A stretch of 64,000 nucleotides of DNA from the NCBI RefSeq assembly GCF_030272615.1, contig NC_081409.1, positions 530,200,291 through 530,264,290 of the forward strand, in the 5' to 3' direction. The stretch's first letter is position 1. Every line of letters starts with the position of its first letter. Positions 45,523 to 57,297 of the stretch are shown here, one piece after another. The position numbers were made by a program, and so were the translations under genes. Under the pieces are notes generated by a model that made no database searches, had not been told where the DNA came from, and saw only the letters and a list, made by a program, of their open reading frames with translations. The DNA comes from Cryptomeria japonica. Lineage: Eukaryota; Streptophyta; Pinopsida; Cupressales; Cupressaceae.

Positions 45523-45648
45523 TTCTCCCACTTGTTGAAAACCTTTCAAATACCCCATAGATCAGGTGCAAGGGCCTGAAAGCCTCATACAACTAAAACA
45601 CCATCTAAACTTCCCTATTTTCACTAGTTTTTTTAATGCATCTGTAAT
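45523..45648 (-). other. copia-4 polypurine tract and internal stub
   Basis: AAGTGGGAGAA (minus strand, 45533-45523) abuts the LTR. About 115 bp of internal sequence then run up to the gypsy-3a LTR start at 45649, where the element is cut. The coding remnant is too short to assign safely. Confidence 0.6.
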
Positions 45649-45842
45649 TGTAGCATCCTAAATTGTCGCTTAGAATTTTATCCTCACTTAGGCCTCACTT
45701 TAGCATTTTTTCCTCCAAGATTCAAATGAAACATTGATTTTGCTCACACTCCTCACTCATGTCACCTTCTTACATTCTCACCAATTTGACTCTTTTTGTT
45801 CAAGATCTTGACTTGTAGGACTAGGGTGTAGGACCATGGCCC

Positions 45843-46931
45843 TATAATACCAAAAATCGGACCTTGTAAAATTCAACGCAAAATATGGCACTTTCCTCCA
45901 TGTCATTGGAGGTTGTGTACTATCACTTTTGTATTTTTACCCACCTAGATTACTTTATCAACTCCAGACTATAATCTTACCAACTCTATTGACTTTTTAT
46001 CTTCAAGACACTAGCATGGTGCAAAGACGTCTGCGTAATGCACTAGCATCCCTCAAATCTGACAGTCTGTAGGTGGCCATTTGAGCATTACCAGTGCACC
46101 TGGAAGGGATCATAATGCCCCTACGTGTGCCCATCGATGTTGGTTTTCCTTCCAAAGCCTATATCTCTCCTATTTGAAGGCATTTTGGAGGATTCTTGAT
46201 CATTTTATTATAGGCTGAAGCTCTTGGTGATCTGCTTGAGTAGTATTCATGGGTACACCATTGTTGCAAGCTTGGAAAAGATACAACATATAAAACGTCC
46301 TCTTTGAAGCTCCTTAGGGGAGTTATTTCTTTTCTTTTTTCTCATATCATTTGAATCTATATATCATTAATCTCTTGTTTCTTCTTTATCTTCCTTTTTC
46401 TTGTGGAATCTATTGGGTTGTCCATGGAGGTGGAAACACCAAAACGGGGATCTAACTAAGGTAGACTTCAAAACACAACCCCCAGTATTTTCTTCATTTG
46501 CATGTGTGATGGTTCCTGCTCGTGAGGAGCTCACTTAGCAAGAGAATTCATAGATTGGACTTCTTCTACTTTCATTTTTTACCTTATCCTTCATCCTTTT
46601 ATTTTATTTTTGATATCTGCATTTTTTTATATCTTTTAGTTGTTTTAGTTTATATGCATCTGTACAAACATTTAATGTCCTTTTGTATGTATCTTTGTTT
46701 ATGTTCATACAGGATGCTAGCACGTTGCATTGTAGTCTCACATACGCATGCTCGTCCTATCCACAGAGACTTGTCAGGGCTGTCTGGGCCCCCCGTCTGT
46801 CTTATATTATCCTATCTTTGTTATTTAGTATCCTTTGGCTCACCCTTAGCACTAGTATAGAAGAGGTACTAGAGGGTCAATTTGTTCTCTAGGATCCATC
46901 ATCCTTGAGGTAACAAATTTCCTTCACTACA
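45843..46931 (+). repeat. 5' LTR of gypsy-2 (1,089 bp)
   Basis: Starts TATAATACCAAAAATC (the 3' copy has TGTAATATAAAAAATC) and ends TTCACTACA. Shared landmarks with 52379-53487 include TTCCTCCATGTCATTGGAGG and GGTTGTCCATGGAGGTGG. A possible TATA box (CATATAAAAC) is at 46288 but is not conserved in the other copy. The two copies differ at many sites. Confidence 0.85.
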
Positions 46932-47403
46932 TTTTGGTGAACTTGACATGAAACCAGTTTCTTTTTTGTATTGTGTATTTATCTTTTAGTTCATTTCATA
47001 TATCTAAAATCTAATTAAAAAAAAGGAGCATAGCTTGCATCTCCATTCTAGCATTTGCATTCATTTTTATTTATCTTTTCACTTAGAAAGCTTTATCATA
47101 ATACCAAACCCTTTGTGTCCCTATAGTGTGGTCTTAGTGTCTTGAGGCTTGTGTATGAGCTTTATGACCCAGACTACCATAGGAGTCATAGTCAGGAGGA
47201 CATCTAGATGGAGTTTCCCTCCTAATCATTGCAGTCCTCCTCTAGTTGACCCAAATGAGCTTTTCACCTCTTGTCTTCTCTAGATTCCTTTCATGGGAGG
47301 CTCACTAGCTGCTAGCTCTTAGAATAACTGCCTAATGAACTATTTGTCACCTTCTCCTCCTATCATTGACCATGACTCCACTATCACTATTGACTTTGAC
47401 TAG
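46932..47403 (+). other. gypsy-2 primer-binding site and leader
   Basis: TTTTGGTGAACTTGACATG follows the LTR; the first bases are shared with gypsy-3a (55895) and gypsy-3b (58367). The remaining ~450 bp are untranslated with no feature. Confidence 0.65.
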
Positions 47404-48600
47404 ATTCAGTCTCTAGAGGAGAACCTGAGAGATTTCAAAGGTTTCCTTAATCAGGAGAATGTCCTCCCTCAGGCTGGGAATGTGATTAATACTCTAAGAG
47501 ACATGCTCATCTCAGATAAGAAATTTTTAGAGATGTTGAGGGCATGGTCCATAATTGTTAAAATCCATGTACCCTTGGTAGATGCACCCCCTCAGGATAA
47601 CGAGTTTGATGCCTCTAGTTCTTAGATTGGCATTGACATACCAAGGTTGAATGCACATATGGTGGATTCTAATTTTCCTAGCATCAATGCCTCATCCAAT
47701 CCCTTGGGTTACATAGGTATGTCTAATAGCTCAACCTCTACCTCTACTATAGTTCATATCTCTATGGTCAACACTAGTACTACATCTGTCGGTGGCACTA
47801 GTCCTCATGGAGGTACCGGTGGAGGTGGTGGCACATATGGTGCACCTCCACCTCCTCTACCCTCTAATCCTATGTTGAACACTATCTTATAGGACATGGG
47901 GTAATTGTAGTTATATCTTACAAACTTGGCCTCTACTTCTAGTCAATCATATATGCATGCATACTATAGGAAAGGTCCCCTTGATATCACTATCCTAAAC
48001 ACTATTCTTCCTCCTGTGATTGAATCATTGAAGTTCGACAGGTTCAATAGTAATGGGTACCCTAATGTGCACATTGACTCTTTTATGACCATGTGCAACA
48101 ATTACCATAGCCTAGACTTTGTATTGCTTAAACTATTCTCGTGGTCCCTTAAGGGAACCATGTTATAGTGGTATAGCTCCTTGCTAGATCATCCCATCCA
48201 CACCTTCGATCATCTTATGGATTTCTTCCTTAAATGATTTTAGGCTAACATTGGAAGAAAGGTCACTATCGCTGACTTTATTCACTATAAGCAAAAACCC
48301 AACAAAAAAGTCACAGACTTTATCTCAAGATATCAGTCAATCTCTACCAAGATCCCCTTTGCCCTGTTAGATAGCAATTTGCAAAGGATGTTAATTGGCA
48401 ACCTACAACTGACATTGAGGGAGAAGTTGCCTCTTAATTTTTATCAAAACTTTTCCAATATGTGTTCTTCACTCACGGACTACTAGCACACCATGACACA
48501 ATTCAAAGATTCTACTTGAAACCCTTGCGATGGGTCTTTCACAAGAACATCCATGGAAGGGTCTAGAAAAAGAAAAGATATAGATAATATAGTGGCTATT
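47404..48600 (+). pseudogene. gypsy-2 gag remnant
   Basis: The coiled-coil-like N-terminus (SLEENLRDFKGFLNQENVL) leads into a Ser/Thr/Gly-rich stretch (47647-47890) and then the retrotrans_gag core: LKFDRFNSNGYPNVHIDSF, then LFSWSLKGTML followed by WYSSLLDH past a stop, then KKVTDFISRYQSI and LTLREKLPLNFY. At least five stops. A zinc knuckle is not visible where it would be expected (about 48600-48900). Homologous in layout to the gag of gypsy-3a and 3b, but diverged. Confidence 0.75.
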
Positions 48601-49059
48601 CCTCCAATGGCTACTACACAGGGATCACAATAGAATTAAGTCTTCACTAAATCAAATGACTCCTACTTAAGAATAATGCAATGATTGCTAAAAGATAATT
48701 TGATTACCCTTCTCGAGGTTAAACCATTTTTTTGATAATAGACCCTATCTGCATTGGTATGATGGGTCAAAAAAATTTCATTACCATTATGTACCTAGTC
48801 ATTACACTGAGTTATGTTATCTTCTTCAAAATATTTTCCAAGACCACATCAACAGTGGTGCGAATAAAGTTGGTGAGCGGAAGCATAAGTCAAACAAGTA
48901 TGTTGATAAGATCAATAGTAATTTTTAGATCTACACCAATCTATTTCCCTCACATCCAATGGATTTTATTTCTGCATAAGATCCTCCTTTGAATGATGAT
49001 CCATTTGTGAACATTGTCACCATCACTCCTATTTGTTCACCTCCTAGCCAAAAGGGAAG

Positions 49060-49761
49060 ATGTCTGATACATCATTATCATTCACCCCTTTAGATGCCAT
49101 GTATCGTGGAGAGCTTTCTCCTCTATATATCCCTAATAAATTGGATAGTCAAACTATCATTGGTGTGATGGTTGACCCATCATATAGAGTCAATATCACC
49201 ACAGAGGAGACTCTATTTGTGAATGGTCGACATAGGTCTGCATATGATGAATGTTGAGAAAGCCTAAGGATGCATGACAGTTTCTCTATCCCTCCTTTGG
49301 GATGCATCACCTTGACAATCCTCATCGGGCCCAAGGCTGTTTTGTCAACCTTTGTTATCATTCATAAGTCAGACCTTTTTTGTGTTAAATTGGGCATTCC
49401 CTTGATGAAAGCATTTGATTTGGTCCCCTTAGTTGTGCATAAATGTCTGAAGTTCTCCCATGAGGGTTCAGTCCATGTCATCCATGACATTGGATACCTA
49501 CTCCTTGTAGCTCGGGGATATTTTTCGTCGGATCATTTCTACCCTACTCTGGTGGGGCCCATGCTTCCCCATGGTGATTTGATGTACTGTTCTTACTATA
49601 AGTATAAGATGGGGGAGTTGGCCTCTAAGTCAGTGCAACCTAGTTATTCATTAATGCTTCCTACATTGACTTCTGCTTCATCCATTCCGGTGCTAGAACA
49701 TGTGGTGTCTTTTGATCCTTCATCATTGGGGGCTGAGGTTAAAACCACTCCCTCAAGTTAA
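49060..49761 (+). pseudogene. gypsy-2 protease-like remnant
   Basis: GVMVDPSYRVNIT is a decayed form of the retropepsin site (VLIDSGSxVNI). After one stop (49255-49257) and in a shifted phase the region runs through PLGCITLTILIG and then SDLFCVKLGIPLMKAF and VVHKCLKFSHEG, equivalent to the gypsy-1 LLGRPW...CVKFPHEG segment. A Ser/Pro/Leu-rich tail follows to 49761. A dead protease. Confidence 0.7.
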
Positions 49762-51628
49762 CCTCCTTGTATGTCCTAGATTGTGCATCCTCTAGTGGCA
49801 TCTTTTGTTCTCACATTTTCCACTAATGCAAACAAGGGAAAGGTGCCCACAATACCCAAGTCTGTGACCTACCCTCTAAGCTCTTGATCTTGATCAATAA
49901 CCCTCGACCTTCTTGTTATCCTAAGAGGAGGCATTCTCTTCTCTCTTGTTTATCTCTATTATCTTCTTCTTCACAACCCACATCAGTACCCCCTATTCCT
50001 TTAGTCATTCCTTGGGTGAAATGAGGTAGGTGTCCCACTACTGTTAATGTTGTACTGATCACTTATGTCCAGCCTTCTCCTATCACTAACAAGGTTTTGG
50101 AGGCCTTTCCCATGGAGCATGATGTTTGTGAGTCCTCCCAGGGTTTAGTTGGTGGCCCTCATCTCCATCATAATCAACATGTGCTTGAGTGTAAGCACTA
50201 TTGATGGGCATGGCCTGAGAGTGCGATGCTGCTTTGCAATCTGTTGTTGCATATTCAACACCCACTTCTATTGCATCAGATCCTATTTTATCGGCTGGTC
50301 CTATTTCTACATCATCTTCAATTTTACTTCCAACTACTTCGGGTCCTATCAATGAACCTCCCTCTAAATGAGTGTATGTTTTCATTGCTCCTTCTTTGGA
50401 GCCACCCCTCATTACCTCCTTTCCAAATGTACCCTCATTGTCTCAACCTATTAATATAATGCATACGCAAGTGGTGTCTATGACATATTTGTCTGCTCCC
50501 CCTATTTTGCAATCATTCCTACACTAGAGTTTTCTTGGTGTTCTTCAACCTACTACAGTTGATAGGAGACATGTTGCTCCTATCCAACCCAAACACAAGT
50601 TTGAGCAGGGCCCAATCTCAAAATTTTGACAATGGAAATCCTCATAGGTATGTTCCTCATCTCTTTCTCTACCTATTTCAGTGTTTAGTGCTTTTCCTAT
50701 TTCTATGTGTGTGGTTGAGATGGCTCTGCCTTATCCTACATTTGTCATTGCTCCTCTTCTGGAGGCTGGTAGTCCTATTCTTGTTTCATGTCCTTTGATA
50801 AAGTCACTTGCTTCCTCTATGACAGCTTGCTTGTTTAGCTCCTTGGAGGGCATCCTGACATTGTCTACAATATTTTTGTGATCATTGATCCTTACCTCCT
50901 TCGAGCTTATGGATGCAAATGTTGCTACTGCTTCATCCGTCACCCTCATTCCTAGTGAGGTTCCTGGTGAAGCTCTTATGGTAGTCCCTCTCTGAGCTCA
51001 CGCTCCTTCTCCCTATGATCTAGATTAGGAGGATGATGACCTCCTAAGAGATAGCCTTTAATATGTTCTCTTTTATCTCCATCTTTTTGCATGTGATCTT
51101 GATTGTGTTCCCCCATGCTTGTTTTATATGTTTGTTCCCTCCCAGAATACTCAGGTTACTTTGTAGGTTCTTGGATATGGGAGGTTGACTATCTTTATCT
51201 ATTGTGTTTTCCTAAAGGACCCAAGTTACTCCATAGGTGCTCAGATACGGGAGATTTTTCTGTCATGCACTTTCTTCTATTTGTCTCTCTACTTCTTCTA
51301 TTTGTCGTATCTTGCTTTGTGATATTTGGGAATGATACAAAGCATTGGGAGCATTTTTGGCCTGCTTCCATGTTGACTTTAATTTTTAGTTTATCTTTGT
51401 CTTCATGTGATCTTCTTTAAATCTGATAACTTTGGCATTATGATGATTTACCCATCTTGTAGTTGTATTACATATTTTTCTCACTACTATGGGTTCTAAC
51501 ACTAAACTATCATATCCCCCTATCCTCTTGCATTCATCATTGATGTTGCAGAAATTTATGTGTCACTTTCTAATGGTGGCATTCCATGGAAACATCTTTC
51601 TATGTTGATGTACCACAACTGCTCTTCT

Positions 51629-51667
51629 CCTTAGAATGACATGCCTTTCCTGCATATCATTCTAAGG
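51629..51667. repeat. Hairpin in gypsy-2 3' region
   Basis: CCTTAGAATGACATGC and GCATATCATTCTAAGG form a stem of 15 to 16 pairs, slightly imperfect, around a short loop. It is directly followed by a GGGGGG run. It resembles an RNA structural or alternative polypurine signal. Confidence 0.6.
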
Positions 51668-51759
51668 GGGGACCATCATATCTGTATTTTTTCATTATCT
51701 GCATTTTTAATTTAGCCTCTTGTATTTATGTTTCCTTGTTAATCTCTTTTTCATGCTTT

Positions 51760-52060
51760 CCTAGGTAAGGGCAAAACCACTTGATCTTATTCTTATTATC
51801 ATGTTTTGCCTAGGTGAGGGCCAAATTACTTGATCTGTTTTGTTTGCCTTTGTAGGGGCCAATCTACTACTTATCAAATCTATCTTTGATCACCCAATCA
51901 CATGACTACCTAGCGTATCACTACCCATGCTGACAAAATCTCACCATCATATGGCTATCCATACTGGCATGATCTTGCAAACATCATGGCCCTATTGTAT
52001 GGCTATCTAGCACAATACACCTTGATATCCATACTAGCGCATCTCATATGTTATTTCATA
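51760..52060. repeat. Degenerate tandem repeats in gypsy-2 3' UTR
   Basis: CCTAGGTAAGGGCAAAACCA, CCTAGGTGAGGGCCAAATTA and TTGTAGGGGCCAATCTA recur at about 60-bp spacing. They are followed by units built on ATGGCTATCCATACTGG (about 51950-52035). Such arrays are known in the 3' regions of long plant gypsy elements. Confidence 0.6.
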
Positions 52061-52378
52061 TCACAATGGTCGCTTATCTTGTATCTTTTTGTAATAAGGG
52101 GATTTCCTCCAAGAAAGGTTCATTTCTATTATGCTATCTTATCTATCATCCATCCATATCTATCCGTTATCTTACTATCTGACATGTTAGTCTACAACTA
52201 GCGTGTTTGTGATGTATCGGTTAGAAATATCTACTTCAAATTTCAGCTTCATCTCGCTAGGGGAAACCTCATCTAATCAACAAAATTATGCCTCCCTATC
52301 GTGATTCTTTTCTTTACCTTCCTCTACTTTATCTTCATATCTCTCAGCAAAGACAACCTCACCAAAGTGAGAGAAAAA

Positions 52379-53487
52379 TGTAATATAAAAAATCACACCT
52401 TGTACAACTCAATGCAACAAATGGTACCTTCCTCCATGTCATTGGAGGTCGTGTACCATCACTTTTGTCTTTTTACTCACCTAGATTGCTTCGTCAACTC
52501 TAGACTAGAATCTTACCAACTTTGCTGACTTGTCATCTTCAAGACACTAGCACGGTGTGAAGATGTCTATGTGATGCACTAGCATCTTGCAAATCTAATA
52601 GTTCGCAGGTGGCCATTTGAGTAATACACCTATGCATGGAAGGGATTGTCACACTCCTGCATGCACCCACCGACATCAGTTTTCCTTCTAGAGCCTATAT
52701 CTCTTGTATTTGAAGGCATTTTGGAGGAGTCTTGATCATTTTCTTGTAGGATAAATCTCTTGACAATCTTCTTGAGCAATATTCATAGGTCCACCATTAT
52801 TGCAAGTTTGGAGAATATACAACATATCAAAACATCCTCTTTGGAGCTCCATAATGGAGTTATTTCTTTTTATCTCTCTTTTACTCATATCATTTGATGC
52901 ATTCTCTTTGAATATATATTTTATTCATCTATTTTTTCTTCTCTATCTTCCTTTCTCTCATGGAATCTACTGGGTTGTCCATGGAGGTGGAAACACCAAA
53001 ATTGGGGTTTGACTAAAGTAGACTCCAAAACACAACCCCCAATATTTTCCTCCTTTGTATGTGTGTAGGTTCATATTTGTGAGGAGATCACTTAGCGGGA
53101 GGCTTCATATATTAGACTTCTCGTGCATTCATTTTTTGCCTTACCCTCCATCCTTTTATTTTATTTCTAACATCTGCATTTTTCATATCTTTCAATTATT
53201 TTACTTTTTGTGTATCTATATGGACATTCAACATCCTTCTGTATGACTCTCTATTTTTGTCCATACAGGATGCCAACACATCATGCTATAGTCTTAGATA
53301 CACACACTTTTTCTATCCACAGAGACTTGTCAGCGTTATCTAGGGGCCTTGTCTATCTTGTATTAGCCTAGTTTTGATATTTAGTATCCCCTAGCTCACC
53401 CTTAGCACTAGTATAGAAGAGGTACTGGAGGGTCAATTTTTTCTCTAGGATCCATCATCCTTGAGGTAACAAATTTCCTCCACTACA
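52379..53487 (+). repeat. 3' LTR of gypsy-2 (1,109 bp)
   Basis: TGTAATATAAAAAATC to TCCACTACA, following the purine-rich tract. It aligns with 45843-46931 throughout. Confidence 0.85.
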
Positions 53488-53646
53488 ACGCCCACACCCT
53501 AGGCCTCTCAGGATGAGGGCATATACACCTTAGGATCCTCATTTGGGCCCCAAATTGGCCCCTCTTAAAGGTCACTTTTAGAGAGTGGTAAATTGGATCC
53601 TATGTCATCTTAGGTTGAAAATATAATTATATTGTCGACAAGCAAG

Positions 53647-53655
53647 TATAAAAGG
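53647..53655 (+). promoter_or_regulatory. TATA box in gypsy-3a LTR
   Basis: GCAAGTATAAAAGGAGG, identical in the gypsy-3b LTR at 57629-57637. Conservation between two diverged copies supports a core promoter. Confidence 0.7.
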
Positions 53656-54158
53656 AGGTATAACCCTCTCATTTTAAACCCTAATCAATCCACTAACAAA
53701 TTCAAGATCTCAATTACACTCTAGCAAATTTAAGTGAGCACGTAATTAGTCTTCTATCAAGCATTAGAGAAAAGGTGAAGTTAAGATTCAAGCATTAGAG
53801 ATGGCATTCATGTCCTATATTTTATGAAAACTAGCTACATGAAACCCTAATTCCTTATAAAGACAAAAAAAACTCTATTAAAGGTATATCATTAGTGTTT
53901 CATTGATTTTCAACCTTTCCCTCAAAAGGAAAGCATTTTACTATAGTAATTCATTTACATTTTTAATTCAATTTCATGGTTAATTTCAAAATTGGGGTTT
54001 GACCCAAGGAAAACCCCTATTCCTAATAATTTCTTCCTTATTTGTAGGTGCAGGAAATAGGTATTGGGCTACGTTTAGGAGCATCAACATAATTCAAAGA
54101 GATTAAAAAATGTTTAGATTTCAACCATGAGAAATTTAGAGAACCATTGTGAACTGAT

Positions 54159-55488
54159 TGTTGGCAACAATGCAACAAACCGAGAGGGAGGTGAACCAGT
54201 TTGCACAAAAAACTACTACAACTTAAACCACAATTGAGATCTGATAATGAATAGTTAAAGCATTAAACAACACCACATCAATAACACACATAACACCAAT
54301 ATTTTTGATGTGGAAAACCCGGTTAAGGGAAAAACCATAGTGGGAGCCTACCCACAATGAGATAATACCATGTTAGGAGTAAATGTGAATATTACAATGG
54401 GAATGCACATGCATTCAGGTACACTACCTAGAGCTCAGCGCTCAAAATAGAAACCCAAAAAGGCTACAACCTTAAAGGAAGGCTCAGTGCCTTACAGGAA
54501 GTCTCACTAACTTACAAAAACATTCAGACTACAATCTGAATCATATGAATTGTGAGAATAACATCTCCATATTCTTGAGTACAGTTCTGATTAAACACAC
54601 AATATTCTTTGTAAGACTTCCCTTCTTCAGACTTCTGAAAGATCAAATCACTTGTTCACACATCCAACTCGATCATTCTCAACATAGATACTCACAGACA
54701 TACATCTTACATGATTATTATATATATTTATACAAACCCTTCAACCTCTGAAATAGAGGTTGGGTAAACTCTCAATACAAATTACAAAATAATATCCTCA
54801 CAAGCTACAACAATGCATGTAGACCAAAAAAATGTTAGCTAGGACATAGTTTGGACCCAAATCAATACTGTAAATATGAAACACCTCCAACAATTATGCC
54901 TCAATCATCTGCGACATGCTACAATCATCAAGAACATCACATAACACAAAGAATATCACTAGACAAGGAAAATATTCAATAACATGCACAATAATCAATG
55001 TGAACCGCCAATAAGCATAGAACATGATCTAGAGACATCCATAAGAAACATGAATTTCATCACAACAACCACAACAACTCGGATTACCAGAATCATCATC
55101 ATCTCTCTACCGAAGAACAAGAATCATCAATATAACTGACTGTCAACCTAAAATATTTTCTTGTGGATATCCAAGTCATGAACCAAACTAACTGAAGACA
55201 CACATCAACATAAAGAACACATTCCACTCATTCACAACCAAAGATATAGAAATTCTGGAGCAATATAGAGCACAAACCAGAGTATCAAACAACTACATAA
55301 CATTCCGATACCAGATCTCATAAATTTCTCAAATCATCATGCGGACCTATGCAAATAGGAATGAACCATCTACAAACAACATACCAGAAACCCTTTAAGC
55401 CACATTAGCTCATCTACAATACACAGGGTAAACCAACTCATCCAATCAAACTACAACACTAGAATATACAGAAGAAAACTTTCCAACA
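54159..55488 (-). repeat. copia-5 LTR inside the gypsy-3a LTR (about 1.33 kb)
   Basis: The minus strand starts TGTTGGAAAG at 55488 and ends at TGTTGG on the plus strand (54159). It carries the family G-run motif (ACCGAGAGGGAGGTGAACCAG, degraded, at 54179) and the box ATGTGGAAAACCCGGTTAAGG at 54308, close to that of copia-2. A polypurine-like GTTGAGGAGAT follows (55489-55499), with a short stretch of internal sequence, so this is a 3' LTR whose element is otherwise deleted. Confidence 0.75.
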
Positions 55489-55894
55489 ATCTCCTCAACA
55501 ACAATCTCCACATATATTGATATCAATGACAATAAATCAGCCAATATCACACACTGATGAGCCTTGGTCCCAAAAAATTAGGCCAAACTTCTAGGAATAG
55601 ATCTGAATCATCTTCTTCTGCTCAAATCTAGGTTGGTGTCTCCATACAATAGTTATAGCTCACTATTTTTATCAGATTGCTTCAATAATTCACTACCTTT
55701 TCCCTAATTGTCAAAACAAATCAATTCAATTTAACCTAAAGAGGAGAAGAGTCCCTATCCAAGGAGATCTAGAATCTAATCTGAATCTTGGTATATCAAG
55801 GCTAGATCAATTAGATTCCTCTCCTCTCCAATGTATGTTGATTAATGAGGTTTGTTAGAAATTAAAACCCTAACCCTAAATTTTCACCATTACA

Positions 55895-56208
55895 TTTTGG
55901 TGAACCCAATTTCTAATTTGTGATCTCAAATCTGATTGGTTATGCATTTTCAAATTCAAATTTACACTTAATTTTTTTTTTCCAATTGAATTACATAAAT
56001 TTAGAGGTTAAATTTACAAAAACCTAATTTATAATTCCCTTGTGGGTGGCATAATTTTTCAAGCCTATTTTTAGATATGATCTTTATGATATTCTATGTT
56101 ATGATTTAGAGGTATTTATCTTTCAAATTCACAATCCAAATTTCTTAACTAATTGTTTAATTAATCACTTTTATAAAATTTTGCATTGTTTAATCACAAT
56201 CTTCAATT
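55895..56208 (+). other. gypsy-3a primer-binding site and leader
   Basis: TTTTGGTGAACCCAATTTC follows the LTR end. The rest is AT-rich leader without a gene; the same organisation is repeated in gypsy-3b. Confidence 0.6.
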
Positions 56209-57297
56209 GTGCATTCAAATTTCCCTCCTTTGTGCATGAGTTTTGTTTCCATTAGTCCTACCTACAATATTCTCATGAGAAGTTGTATAATTAAGGCTTC
56301 CCAAGGTTTAATTACTAATAATATGGAGCCTAAGTTGGATAGCTTATTTCATGAGAATGTTGGTTCTTCCTATAACCCAACAAATGATGAAATTTATCTC
56401 CATTATTTTCATAATTCTCATGATGAGGATGAATCACTAACTACAGTTACCATTGACCAATTGGAAAATACTGCCAATGAATTTCAAAATCTTCAACAAT
56501 AAATGAGTCAACAATACTTAGAAAGTGAGGGAATCCCATTACTTGAAGGGTTAAAGAATGGTACAAAGTGATTAAATTGGTGTTTATTTGTTGTGTGGCC
56601 TTGCTCATATTATTGACACTAATATCATGCCTATCAAAAGTTGTGTTGAAGTCCTTGGTTATACTCAACCCACTAGTCAAGTCCATCATTCTATTCTTAT
56701 GCCTATATCCATTCCTAGTGTGCCTACATTTACATATTCTATCATGACTACTTCCACACAAAATATTAATCTTACACATGTTTGTCATGGGGAAATTTTG
56801 TTAATCAACATTCTTATATACCTCCTTTTGTGAGTCTTCCACTTGTATCCCAATCATCTCCAATACCCACATATCATAGTGCTCCACCTCCTTATTCTCA
56901 ACCACTACCTGCATACAACAATATTACTCCTCCATCACAATCCAATATGTCAAATTTCAATCCATCCACCAAAGCAACCATTAATAACCTTGCCCAAAAT
57001 ATTACATCTCTACAACAATAATTGGCTTCCATTACCCAATCCAAGTTTAATGTGCCCACATTTGATTTAGCGAGCCCATTATTCGATGACATTGTCTATG
57101 TTGTCCCTCCTAAGCATATGGAAGTCCCTTAATTGGAGTTATACAATAAAAAAAGTGATCCATTGACTCATGTGAAAACCTTTCAATCTTTGTGTAGTCA
57201 CTTTTCTCATGACCCAAGACTTATGGCTAAATTGTTTACCTGAACCTTTAGGGATAAAGCTTTGCAATGGTATTGGTATTTTCCTCCTTATTTTATT
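56209..57297 (+). pseudogene. gypsy-3a gag remnant, cut by gypsy-3b
   Basis: Codons for IKASQGLITNNMEPKLDSLF, then CGLAHIIDTNIMPIKSCVEV, then VLGYTQPTSQV match the gag of gypsy-3b (58898 on) with stops and frameshifts. The core motif DPLTHVKTFQSLCSHF, then LFT, stop and FRDKALQWYWYFPP is reached at about 57160-57290, where the LTR of gypsy-3b interrupts it. Confidence 0.8.

Larger units (their letters stand above)
49762..52378 (+). other. gypsy-2 RT-less region up to the 3' LTR
   Basis: 2.6 kb with only short frames of Pro/Ser/Leu-rich sequence (for example 50226-50459 and 50535-50798). No RT, RNase H or integrase motif in any frame. A hairpin lies at 51629-51667, followed by a G-run. Degenerate tandem repeats lie at 51760-52060. 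The likely polypurine tract, AAAGTGAGAGAAAAA (52364-52378), ends at the LTR. Confidence 0.65.
45843..53487 (+). mobile_element. gypsy-2: gag-protease gypsy element lacking RT
   Basis: LTRs at 45843-46931 and 52379-53487 align along their length. Primer-binding site TTTTGGTGAAC at 46932, gag 47404-48600, protease-like region 49060-49761, and then no RT, RNase H or integrase motif before the 3' LTR. It lies within the gypsy-3a LTR. The flanking pentamers ggccc and acgcc do not match, so no clean target-site duplication is visible. Stops throughout. Confidence 0.8.
53488..55894 (+). repeat. gypsy-3a 5' LTR, main part (interrupted)
   Basis: Continues the LTR begun at 45649. A TATA box (TATAAAAGG, 53647-53655) and a downstream CCCTCTCATTT are shared with gypsy-3b. 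A copia LTR (54159-55488) plus about 70-110 bp of its internal sequence is inserted. LTR sequence resumes at about 55560-55630 (TAGCTCACTATTT at 55645 equals 58165 in gypsy-3b). Ends CACCATTACA at 55894. Confidence 0.75.
45649..57297 (+). mobile_element. gypsy-3a: gypsy element disrupted by three insertions
   Basis: Pieces: start of 5' LTR (45649-45842, TGTAGCATCCTAAA), rest of the LTR (53488-54158 and about 55560-55894), primer-binding site (55895) and gag to 57297. Its LTR matches that of gypsy-3b (57298-58366) across both breaks, for example TATAAAAGGAGG at 53647 and 57629 and the end TTTTCACC..ATTACA. gypsy-2 and a copia LTR sit in its LTR, and gypsy-3b sits in its gag. Protease and pol are not seen. 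Confidence 0.75.

Noticed and set aside
50086-50798. Overlapping frames of 77-108 codons in gypsy-2 as pol fragments
   Set aside because: Translations are Leu/Phe/Ser-rich with no RT, RNase H or integrase motif; they look like frames in T-rich noncoding sequence.
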